Source: JAVBOP01 sp031550405 (GTDB lineage Bacteria; Bacteroidota; Ignavibacteria; Kapaibacteriales; UBA2268). Taken from it: DNA of 5,431 bases. How positions within the stretch are numbered: position 1 is the stretch's first letter; every line of letters begins with the position of its first letter. A model generated the notes under the pieces. That model searched no databases. It was not told the origin of the DNA and was given only the letters and a program-made list of their open reading frames with translations. Below are positions 1 through 5,323 of this stretch, piece by piece. A program made the translations under genes and the position numbers. The DNA lies in contig JAVBOP010000044.1 of the NCBI GenBank assembly GCA_031550405.1, positions 1 to 5,431 of the forward strand, in the 5' to 3' direction.

Positions 1-39
1 CATGACTAAGGCATATTTACATTCAATTTGTTCACACAT
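1..39 (-). CDS. Possible 5' end of a divergent gene, partial (runs off left edge)
   Basis: On the minus strand an ATG at 39-37 opens a frame that stays open to the window edge, giving 13 residues, MCEQIECKYALVM. An in-frame TAG lies 9 bases before this ATG (51-49), so the start cannot be much further upstream. A purine-rich AAAAGG lies about 14-19 bases before the ATG, which is far for a Shine-Dalgarno, but Bacteroidota genes often lack one. A TAnnTTTG-type promoter lies upstream at 84-114. Thirteen codons are far too few to name a product, and the frame may be open by chance. The main support is the promoter plus the fact that no frame in 1-110 continues the neighbouring kup remnant. Confidence 0.33.
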   Translation of the reverse strand, partial: MCEQIECKYALVM

Positions 40-83
40 AATTCGTATCTACCTTTTAAATAAAACACTTATAATAGTAATTA

Positions 84-114
84 CAAATATACATAAAATA
101 TTTTACATGAGCAA
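84..114 (-). promoter_or_regulatory. Putative Bacteroidota-type promoter (TTG-n20-TATATTTG), minus strand
   Basis: Read on the minus strand, TTG at 114-112 (within TTGTTG, 117-112) is followed after 20 bases by TATATTTG at 91-84, which fits the TAnnTTTG -7 element of Bacteroidota housekeeping promoters. It points left toward the ATG at 39-37 and would give a leader of roughly 40 bases. The AT-rich setting makes chance matches easy, so this is a candidate only. Its -33 part abuts the point where the kup remnant loses homology. Confidence 0.38.
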
Positions 115-116
115 CA

Positions 117-1118
117 ATAAAGGAACAATGCCTGGATTTATGGCCTAACATCAAAATCAAATATCCTACTGAAAAAAAAGGGCAAATGTACATACCACAA
201 ATAAATTATGCGTTAATGGTACTATGTATTATTGTAGTATGTATATTCAAATCTTCATCGAACATGGAGGCAGCATACGGCTTATCCATAAGCATTACCA
301 TGCTCATGACAACCATATTATTGTTATTATATTTTAGAGTTAAAAAGCGTTCTCTATAGCAATCCATACCGATTACTCTATGCTTTTTAACAGTCGAAAC
401 AGGCTTTTTGGTGGCGAACAGCATCAAATTCATGCATGGTGGTTTTATGACCATGCTAATTGCCGGTATCTTATTCTTTATAATGTATGTATGGTATAAT
501 GGACGGCGTATTAAGTGGCGGTGCATAACTTATGAACGAATTGCACCGATTATTCCTGTACTGGAAAAAGTCAGTACCGATACATCTATTCCCAAATTTG
601 CAACGCACTTAGTGTACGTTACACGTGCAAAATATAAAGGCGAAATAGAGAGCAAAATAGTATATTCTCTATTCAGTAAGCAACCCAAACGTGCAGATAC
701 ATACTGGTTTGTGTATTTGCAGCGCAGCGATGAGCCATACGAATTCATTTACCATATAACACCGTTATCAGAGCAAAAAATTTTTAGAATTGATATTCAT
801 GCAGGCTTCAAGCTGGGATTTCACATGGGCAGTTATATAGGCGAAATCGCAAAAAAGATGGAATCAGAAGGCAAGGTTGATTTATTAAGCCGCTATCCGT
901 CTTTGCGTGAAAGCGGAATAAAAGGCGATTATCGTTTTATGGTTGTAGAGCGTATAATGCACAGTATTAAAATGTCCTTCTATAAAAATATAATATTATC
1001 ACTATACAGTATTGTCAAAAAATTCACAACTTCCGATTCGCAAATATTAGATTTAGACCCATCAAGCGTAACTGTTGAATCAGTTCCGCTGCGAAGGCAC
1101 CACAATGAAGCATTGTAG
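117..1118 (+). pseudogene. kup: Kup-family potassium uptake protein, 5'-truncated and interrupted by a stop codon
   Basis: This is the 3' part of a KUP/HAK/KT potassium:proton symporter gene of the inner membrane. From about 117 the frame reads a recognisable Kup stretch: LDLWPNIKIKYPTE, GQMYIPQIN, then SSNMEAAYGLSISITMLMTT. It reaches TAG at 357-359 and continues in the same frame through FLVANSIKFMHGG, a hydrophobic helix around 434-500, and the cytoplasmic domain (IPKFATHLVYV, ESKIVYS, KQPKRADTYWFV, GDYRFMVVER, DPSSVTVESVPL) to TAG at 1116-1118. Four hydrophobic segments remain, matching the last helices of a roughly 12-helix protein. About 400 N-terminal residues expected for the family are missing; the DNA before about 117 is not Kup-like in any frame I could follow, and TGA at 108-110 closes the frame. 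The open stretch 408-1118 would start only at a TTG in mid-helix, so I do not call it a gene. The rest of the frame is well kept, which suggests recent decay. The single TAG could also be a sequencing error, but the missing 5' part would remain. Confidence 0.88.
357..359 (+). other. In-frame TAG stop inside the kup remnant
   Basis: The codons before it read FRVKKRSL and those after it QSIPITLCFLTVETGFLVAN in the same frame. Homology therefore runs straight through and no frameshift is needed. It falls at the loop-to-helix boundary before the next-to-last membrane helix. TAG is also the natural stop of kup itself (1116-1118) and of the sensor gene (2698-2700), so reassignment of TAG in this organism is unlikely. 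Confidence 0.85.
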
Positions 1119-1119
1119 C

Positions 1120-1141
1120 TTTATGAATATTTTTTCATAAA
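1120..1141. terminator. Short AT-rich hairpin just after kup remnant
   Basis: The arms TTTATGAA (1120-1127) and TTCATAAA (1134-1141) pair perfectly over 8 bp around a 6-base loop that includes four T. It lies two bases after the kup stop, the right place for a terminator. No run of T follows, and the stem is all A/T except for one G:C pair, so termination strength is uncertain. The same arm words recur at 2778-2799 and, inverted and spaced wider, at 5113-5170. Confidence 0.45.
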
Positions 1142-1183
1142 TCTAAATCGTATAATATTACATGATTTGTAATTTTTTTTATT

Positions 1184-1191
1184 TATCTTTG
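1184..1191 (+). promoter_or_regulatory. Putative -7 element TATCTTTG for the sensor gene
   Basis: TATCTTTG fits the Bacteroidota TAnnTTTG -7 consensus and lies 24 bases before the sensor ATG at 1216. This would place transcription start within a very short leader. A TTTG at 1166-1169 is only 14 bases away, shorter than the usual 19-21 or so, so the -33 part is poor. The leader (AACAAACAATTTAAACA, then ATG) has no Shine-Dalgarno and is A-rich, as is common in this phylum. This also supports the sensor being transcribed independently of the kup remnant. Confidence 0.45.
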
Positions 1192-1215
1192 TTTTTTTAA
1201 CAAACAATTTAAACA

Positions 1216-2700
1216 ATGTTGAAAAAAATATATAAATATTTATTAGTAACTGCATTTAGCGCGCTGTTGTGTATGCCAGCTATTGCTCAAAGCGTGATTA
1301 TCACTACTATTTCAGTAAATAATGTTCTTTTGGAGAATGCCGAACAAGCGGATATTGTGCTTGGGAGCAAGGATACTTTGGCTTTTGAATACAAGCTCGA
1401 CGATGGCAACAAGAAAATAGATGATGCATATATGTACAAAATTGTACTACAAAACGCCTCTGATTCTTCAATAAGAACAACAGGAATGCTAAACTGCACT
1501 TATGCAAATATGGCTGAAGGGATTTATAAATTCTCTGTAAGTGCCTTTAATGTAAAGGGTAGCTGGAATACGGCGGTTGAAACAATTAAATTTCGTGTAA
1601 ATTATCGTGAAGCGGATTTGCTCAAGGCAAATAAAATTTTGCAGAAGGAGAAGGCAATTGCTGATAGCACGGCTTCGGCGGTTATCAATGAATTTAAAGG
1701 TGTGAACAAGTTTAAAACTATGAATTTTTATTCATTAATTGCAGCGGGTATTATTATATTGGTTTTGATAATGTACATTATTGTTAACCTGTTGAAATTT
1801 AAAAGAATAAAGAATGAGAACACCAACTTGAAATCGCTTACAAGCGAACAGGAAATTTTGATAAAAAATGCGGAAGAACAGGCAAATAATGCGAATAATG
1901 AGGCTGAAATACTGCAGCTGAAAAATAAAATCGAAAATATTTCGAGCAAGGTTGAAAATATTTCGCAATTTAATTCGCAAATTAGTGCTGATATAGGTTC
2001 TATTAGCATGAAACATAAGGAATTAGATGGATTGCAAATTCAAAAAAATACAGTGTTTTCTGAAATTTTGCGGGGAATAAATGACCCGACTACCGCTATA
2101 AAAAGTCTTGTTGACTTGCTTCGTTCTTACGATTTTTCCGCATTCGAGTTGAAAGATGTTGTGGAAAATATTGTCGAAAGTACAAAAAAAATTATTTATA
2201 TGTCTGAGGATATTCAACGGCTTATCGAATTTGAAACTACTGATATCAAGCTTAATTTCGATACCACTTCTATCAAATCTGTTATCGATGAAGCTGTTGC
2301 CATGAATATTTCCGATGCCAAGAGAAAAAAAATAACGATTTCCATTAATATTTCACCCGAAGTTTCTGATTTTGTATTTGATGCACAAAAAGTAACGATA
2401 GCTCTGCACAATTTAATCAATAATGCCGTAAAATATACGCCTGACGGAGGAAAAATAAGCATTGCTGCATGGCTGGCTAATCACAATTTAAATTTTGAAA
2501 TTAGAGACACAGGGGTGGGCATTGACGAATCAGAACTGATAGCATCAATTAACAAAGGCGAAATTGACAGTTCTCTGAATGGAAAAATAGGGCTTTTGAC
2601 TGTCAAAAAATACGTAGAAGCTCACAACGGCAAGTTCTGGATTTCCAGCGTACTTAGCAGAGGTTCAACGTTCTCTTTCAGCCTCCCGGAAAAAGCATAG
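1216..2700 (+). CDS. Membrane sensor histidine kinase-like protein with Y_Y_Y-like domain, probable pseudo-kinase
   Basis: A 494-residue inner-membrane sensor. Residues 1-24 form a signal peptide (cleavage likely after AIA, before Q25). About 30-130 are periplasmic and resemble a Y_Y_Y beta-sandwich, as found next to the membrane in hybrid two-component sensors: LAFEYKLDD near 55, then AEGIYKFSVSAFNVKGSW at 100-117. A membrane helix spans about 171-194, and a charged coiled coil with NIS heptads spans about 196-275. The dimerisation helix FSEILRGINDPTTAIKSL (281-298) aligns with HisKA but has RGINDP where HELRTP is expected, so R286 replaces the phosphoacceptor His. The ATPase domain keeps the N box (HNLINNAVKYTPDGG, 398-412) and G1 (DTGVGI, 431-436). 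Its G2 box reads GKIGLLTVKK (456-465), lacking one residue of GxGLGL. ATP may still bind, but autophosphorylation on the usual His is not possible. There is no receiver or DNA-binding domain and no beta-propeller, and no response regulator lies nearby. The start at 1216 is supported by the signal peptide and the promoter. Ligand and partner are unknown. Confidence 0.85.
   Translation: MLKKIYKYLLVTAFSALLCMPAIAQSVIITTISVNNVLLENAEQADIVLGSKDTLAFEYKLDDGNKKIDDAYMYKIVLQNASDSSIRTTGMLNCTYANMAEGIYKFSVSAFNVKGSWNTAVETIKFRVNYREADLLKANKILQKEKAIADSTASAVINEFKGVNKFKTMNFYSLIAAGIIILVLIMYIIVNLLKFKRIKNENTNLKSLTSEQEILIKNAEEQANNANNEAEILQLKNKIENISSKVENISQFNSQISADIGSISMKHKELDGLQIQKNTVFSEILRGINDPTTAIKSLVDLLRSYDFSAFELKDVVENIVESTKKIIYMSEDIQRLIEFETTDIKLNFDTTSIKSVIDEAVAMNISDAKRKKITISINISPEVSDFVFDAQKVTIALHNLINNAVKYTPDGGKISIAAWLANHNLNFEIRDTGVGIDESELIASINKGEIDSSLNGKIGLLTVKKYVEAHNGKFWISSVLSRGSTFSFSLPEKA
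1933..1965 (+). repeat. Two direct copies of GAAAATATTTCG in the coiled-coil coding region
   Basis: The 12-base word GAAAATATTTCG occurs at 1933-1944 and 1954-1965, exactly 21 bases (seven codons, one heptad) apart. It encodes ENIS twice in KIENISSKVENIS. This looks like a heptad duplication in the coiled coil that links the membrane helix to the kinase-like core. Confidence 0.6.
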
Positions 2701-2770
2701 AAGCTGACGATGAGGCGCAATCCGTCTTCCATTTTTTTATATTCTATTCCTTAGGCCTTTCTTTTTATAC

Positions 2771-2806
2771 TCAGAGCTTTATGAAAAAAAATTCATAAAG
2801 CCCTGA
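2771..2806. terminator. Strong bidirectional hairpin between the convergent sensor and hydrogenase genes
   Basis: TCAGAGCTTTATGAA (2771-2785) pairs with TTCATAAAGCCCTGA (2792-2806): a 15-bp stem with one A/C mismatch around a six-A loop. It lies 70 bases after the sensor stop and 9 bases past the end of the NuoE-like gene, the expected place for a shared terminator of converging transcripts. Neither side has a long T tract immediately after the stem, although on the minus strand the loop reads as a T run. The inner 10 bp contain the same TTTATGAA/TTCATAAA core as the hairpin at 1120-1141. Confidence 0.75.
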
Positions 2807-2814
2807 AGTGTTGC

Positions 2815-3312
2815 TTAATATATTTTGCTGGTCTTTGTTTGCTCTATAATGCCGGCAACCTCGCCAATGTCGACCTTGCTGAAAATTTCATCGTTGATTT
2901 TTACAACAGGTGCTAAGGCGCACACGCCAAGGCAGCGCGTTGCCTCTATCGTGAATAAGCCATCATGCGTGGTCTCGCCAATATCAATATCCAAAATGTG
3001 TTTGAACTCCTCGAGTATCTGGTCAGCACCCTTGACAAAGCAGGCTGTACCAAGGCATACTGAAATCGTAAATTCGCCTTGCGGCTGCAATTTAAAGTAG
3101 TTATAAAAAGTAGCAACCCCAAACACATTCGATGTCGGTATTTGCATAAGATATGCGACCTCCGTCAGATGTTGGCGCGAAAGATAGCTGTATTTTTGCT
3201 GCACCTTGTGCAACACTGCCACGAGATAGCTCTTGGGCTGCTCTTTGGCATTGCATTCGGCAATATAGTCCATAATGCTCTGGTCTAAGGTATATTCAAC
3301 AGTTGTACACAT
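2815..3312 (-). CDS. NuoE/HydC-like [2Fe-2S] subunit of an NAD(P)-linked [FeFe]-hydrogenase
   Basis: A 165-residue protein of the complex I 24 kDa (NuoE) family, which has a helical N-terminal part and a thioredoxin-like fold carrying one [2Fe-2S] cluster. The four ligands are visible: C86 and C91 in SVCLGTACFVKG, then C127 and C131 in TRCLGVCALAP. Typical family wording includes YLSRQHLTEVAYLM (43-56) and VFGVATFYNYF (63-73), and the length is normal for NuoE/HydC/HndA. In electron-bifurcating or NADH-linked hydrogenases this subunit passes electrons between a NuoF-like flavoprotein and the catalytic subunit in the cytoplasm. The ATG at 3312-3310 overlaps the TAA of the hydrogenase gene by one base (TAATG), and AAGGGGG lies 8 bases upstream inside that gene, so the two are co-transcribed and probably translationally coupled. 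No NuoF-like gene follows; the operon ends at the hairpin at 2771-2806. Confidence 0.93.
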   Translation of the reverse strand: MCTTVEYTLDQSIMDYIAECNAKEQPKSYLVAVLHKVQQKYSYLSRQHLTEVAYLMQIPTSNVFGVATFYNYFKLQPQGEFTISVCLGTACFVKGADQILEEFKHILDIDIGETTHDGLFTIEATRCLGVCALAPVVKINDEIFSKVDIGEVAGIIEQTKTSKIY

Positions 3313-5063
3313 TATTTTATCCCCCTTGGTTCTTGTGGTAAATATTTGGTATGTAATAACTTATGGGCAATATGGCTGCCCGGTTCTATTAAAAACTCAT
3401 CATATATGCGTTTGATGGCAGGATTTTCGTGCGACTTGCGTATCTTCTTATTTTTATCAATATTATATAGTGCAAGCCTGCGGTTTTCGATAATCTTCGG
3501 ATCCATGGCAAATGAGCCGTGCATTGCATAAGGCTGACCACCACCTGCGATACAGCCGCCCGGGCACGCCATAATCTCTATTATATGGTATTGCTTTTCA
3601 CCCTGCTTCACTTTTTCAAGTATTTTTTTGGCGTTGTTCAGCCCATTGACAACAGCTATATTGACATCAATGCCGTTCACTTTGAGCGTCGATTCGCGCA
3701 AGCCTTCAACCGCCCTAACCTCTTCATATTCCACATTATCAAGCGATTGCCCTGTTATTTTTTCAAGAGCCGTGCGCAATGCTGCCTCCATGACACCGCC
3801 TGTTGTGCCAAATATTGCAGCGCCGCCTGTTGATTCTCCAAACGGGTCGTCAAATTCGCCTTCCTCCAATGTGGTAAAATCGATGCCGTAGGTCTTTATC
3901 ATCCAGGCAAGTTCACGGGTTGTGAGCGAAATATCGGTATATGGATCGCCCCATTGGGTATAGTGTTCGGGTCTTTTTGCCTCGAATTTCTTTGCAGTGC
4001 AGGGCATAATTGCAACTACCACTATTTTTTTAGGGTCAATGCCAAGCTTTTGTGCATAGAAGGACTTGGTGATAGATGACAGCATCTGCATAGGCGACTT
4101 GCAACTGGATGTATTGGGTATAAATTCGGGATAAAAATGCTCAAGGAAATTAATCCAGCCCGGCGAGCATGAAGTAATAAGCGGCAGCCGCTCATTTTTG
4201 GTTATCCTCTCGATAAACTCATTGGATTCTTCCAGAATAGTCAAATCAGCCGTGAAATTGGTATCGAACACCCTGTCAAAGCCCAACCGCCTTAATGCCG
4301 TAACCAGCTTGCCAGTTGTGGTCGGGTCAGTCGGCGGTATATTCCAGCTTTCGCCAATGGCAGCGCGAATGGCAGGCGCCGTTTGCACTATAACGTATTT
4401 ATCAGGGTCTGCCAATACTTCCCACACGGCGCCGGTATCATTTTTTTCCTGTAATGCGGCAGTAGGACAGGCATTTACACATTGCCCGCATTCGATACAT
4501 ACCGACTCGTCCATCTTGTCCTCGAAAGCCGGTGCAACGATGCAATCCACTCCGCGATACATTTGCTGTAAGTTGTAAACCCCTTGTATCTCGGAACATA
4601 CACGTATACATCTGCGGCATTTAACGCATTTTTCAGGATCGCGTATAACCGATACACCCGAATCCTCAATCTTGTGCATAATACGCTTGCCTTCATACAT
4701 CCTGTCTCTAACTCCCAATGTGTGCGCCAGTTCCTGCAATTCACAATTGCCGCCCCGAACACATGTCAGGCAGTTTTTGGGGTGGTTGTCAAGCATAAGT
4801 TCAACAATATCATGCCTTACCTTGCGTATTTCAGACGATTGCGTTTTTATCACCATGCCTTCGGTGATTTGAGTTGCACATGCCGGAGGATAATTGCGAT
4901 TGCCCACCACCTCCACAACACATATTCTGCATGACCCTTCGGTTGAGAGGAAGGGATGGTAGCAAAGTGTTGGTATCTGGGCATTAATGCTCCGTGCCGC
5001 TTGCAGTATCGTCGTACCCGATGCTACGCTAACAGGTATGTCATCAATAATAGCATGAATCAT
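3312..5063 (-). CDS. hydA: [FeFe]-hydrogenase catalytic subunit, HydA/HndD type
   Basis: A 583-residue cytoplasmic iron hydrogenase that reduces protons to H2 or oxidises H2. The modular order matches HndD-like enzymes: an N-terminal [2Fe-2S] ferredoxin domain (C34, C45, C48, C62); a His-ligated [4Fe-4S] site (H94, C98, C101, C107); two [4Fe-4S] clusters (C146, C149, C152, C156 and C189, C192, C195, C199); then the H-cluster domain and the small-subunit-like C-terminal region (SHENPAIKRIYDEFL, HIAHKLLHTKY). H-cluster motifs are L1 TSCSPGW (297-303), L2 MPCTAKKFEA (353-362) and L3 EIMACPGGCIAGGGQP (496-511). L1 has Ser300 where TSCCPxW has the second Cys, and an added Cys321 follows in SSCKSPMQM. 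Acidic and Ser residues that fit the proton path of the clostridial enzyme (E279, E282, S319) are present. It lacks the C-terminal [2Fe-2S] extension seen in some bifurcating HydA proteins. The start is fixed by AGGAG 6 bases before ATG. It is first in a two-gene operon with the NuoE-like subunit. Maturases HydEFG and a NuoF partner must lie elsewhere. Confidence 0.96.
   Translation of the reverse strand: MIHAIIDDIPVSVASGTTILQAARSINAQIPTLCYHPFLSTEGSCRICVVEVVGNRNYPPACATQITEGMVIKTQSSEIRKVRHDIVELMLDNHPKNCLTCVRGGNCELQELAHTLGVRDRMYEGKRIMHKIEDSGVSVIRDPEKCVKCRRCIRVCSEIQGVYNLQQMYRGVDCIVAPAFEDKMDESVCIECGQCVNACPTAALQEKNDTGAVWEVLADPDKYVIVQTAPAIRAAIGESWNIPPTDPTTTGKLVTALRRLGFDRVFDTNFTADLTILEESNEFIERITKNERLPLITSCSPGWINFLEHFYPEFIPNTSSCKSPMQMLSSITKSFYAQKLGIDPKKIVVVAIMPCTAKKFEAKRPEHYTQWGDPYTDISLTTRELAWMIKTYGIDFTTLEEGEFDDPFGESTGGAAIFGTTGGVMEAALRTALEKITGQSLDNVEYEEVRAVEGLRESTLKVNGIDVNIAVVNGLNNAKKILEKVKQGEKQYHIIEIMACPGGCIAGGGQPYAMHGSFAMDPKIIENRRLALYNIDKNKKIRKSHENPAIKRIYDEFLIEPGSHIAHKLLHTKYLPQEPRGIK
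3313..3327 (-). promoter_or_regulatory. Ribosome binding site for the NuoE-like gene, inside hydA
   Basis: AAGGGGG (3327-3321 on the minus strand) lies 8 bases before the ATG at 3312-3310, within the last codons of hydA. With the TAATG stop/start overlap it points to reinitiation or coupled translation, which would help keep subunit amounts matched. Confidence 0.75.
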
Positions 5064-5074
5064 ATTTTTCTCCT
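5064..5074 (-). promoter_or_regulatory. Ribosome binding site of hydA
   Basis: AGGAG (5074-5070 on the minus strand) is followed by AAAAAT and the ATG at 5063-5061, an ideal 6-base spacing. This settles the hydA start and contrasts with the sensor gene, which has no Shine-Dalgarno. I found no convincing TAnnTTTG promoter between this site and the HNH remnant; TATATTTC around 5134-5127 is one base off consensus with no good -33 partner. Confidence 0.8.
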
Positions 5075-5112
5075 ATTTATATATTATTATCTATATTTTT
5101 TATTAATTTTTA

Positions 5113-5170
5113 TTCATAAAACTACCAATAGAAATATAGTAGACCTTCTTATTAATATTTTATTTATGAA
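5113..5170. repeat. Inverted repeat TTCATAAA ... TTTATGAA upstream of hydA
   Basis: TTCATAAA (5113-5120) and TTTATGAA (5163-5170) are exact reverse complements separated by 42 AT-rich bases. The right arm, read on the minus strand, overlaps the last codons (VHK, then stop) of the HNH remnant. The arm therefore sits on the point where that gene loses homology. The same 8-base words make the hairpin stems at 1120-1141 and 2778-2799. It may be an insertion scar or a regulatory structure in the hydA leader. Confidence 0.4.
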
Positions 5171-5306
5171 CTTCCAGATATGGAGAATTATTACTCTCTC
5201 CTATCGATAGGGCGGGTTGTTTGCAATTTTTACAAATTCCATTTGCTCTTTCCAATATTTCCGCTACAACATACTCATTTCTATATATACACTCCCTTAT
5301 TTTTAT
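5160..5306 (-). pseudogene. HNH endonuclease remnant (McrA-like HNH domain, both ends missing)
   Basis: A minus-strand frame of 48 codons, open between TAA at 5309-5307 and TAA at 5162-5160, contains the front half of an HNH nuclease domain: RNEYVVAEILERANGICKNC, then KQPALSIGE, then SPYLEVHK. This matches the family pattern R..YV...L.RA.G.C..C..PA......PYLEVHH, including the CxxC zinc-knuckle pair (residues 25 and 28 of the frame). The frame ends at VHK-stop, where the catalytic HH and the rest of the domain should follow, and no other frame downstream restores it. There is no ATG or plausible start within the frame. Proteins of this kind are often restriction or defence nucleases, but this piece cannot be active. 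The next gene upstream is in another frame only 18 bases away, so the two might once have been one protein; I cannot show that. Confidence 0.77.
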
Positions 5307-5323
5307 TTATTGCCTTGGTTTTC

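Noticed and set aside
1..26. With one frameshift, bases 2-25 can be read as MT-GIFTF, recalling the Kup motif MISGSFTL that normally comes just before the preserved part.
   Set aside because: Only about seven residues match and a frameshift plus a ~95-base AT-rich insertion would be needed. The divergent start and promoter explain the same DNA more simply.
2..151. Plus-strand open frame of 49 codons starting ATG at 2, containing an internal ATG with AAGGA before it near 128.
   Set aside because: It overlaps the kup remnant in another frame, is rich in Ile, Asn, Lys and Tyr as expected of AT-rich DNA, and resembles nothing known to me.
357..359. TAG read through as an amino acid (pyrrolysine or code reassignment).
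   Set aside because: TAG is used as an ordinary terminal stop for kup and the sensor gene, and the gene also lacks its 5' part, so decay is the simpler reading.
408..1118. A 236-residue gene starting at TTG 408.
   Set aside because: The start would be in the middle of a Kup membrane helix with no ribosome site; homology continues upstream in the same frame through the TAG.
1287..2462. Minus-strand open frames opposite the sensor gene.
   Set aside because: They are low-complexity, Phe/Ile/Ser-rich reflections of the AT-rich sensor gene and overlap one another.
2825..4934. Several plus-strand open frames opposite the hydrogenase genes.
   Set aside because: The minus-strand proteins have all expected iron-sulfur and H-cluster motifs; the plus-strand frames overlap one another and show no domain or ribosome site.
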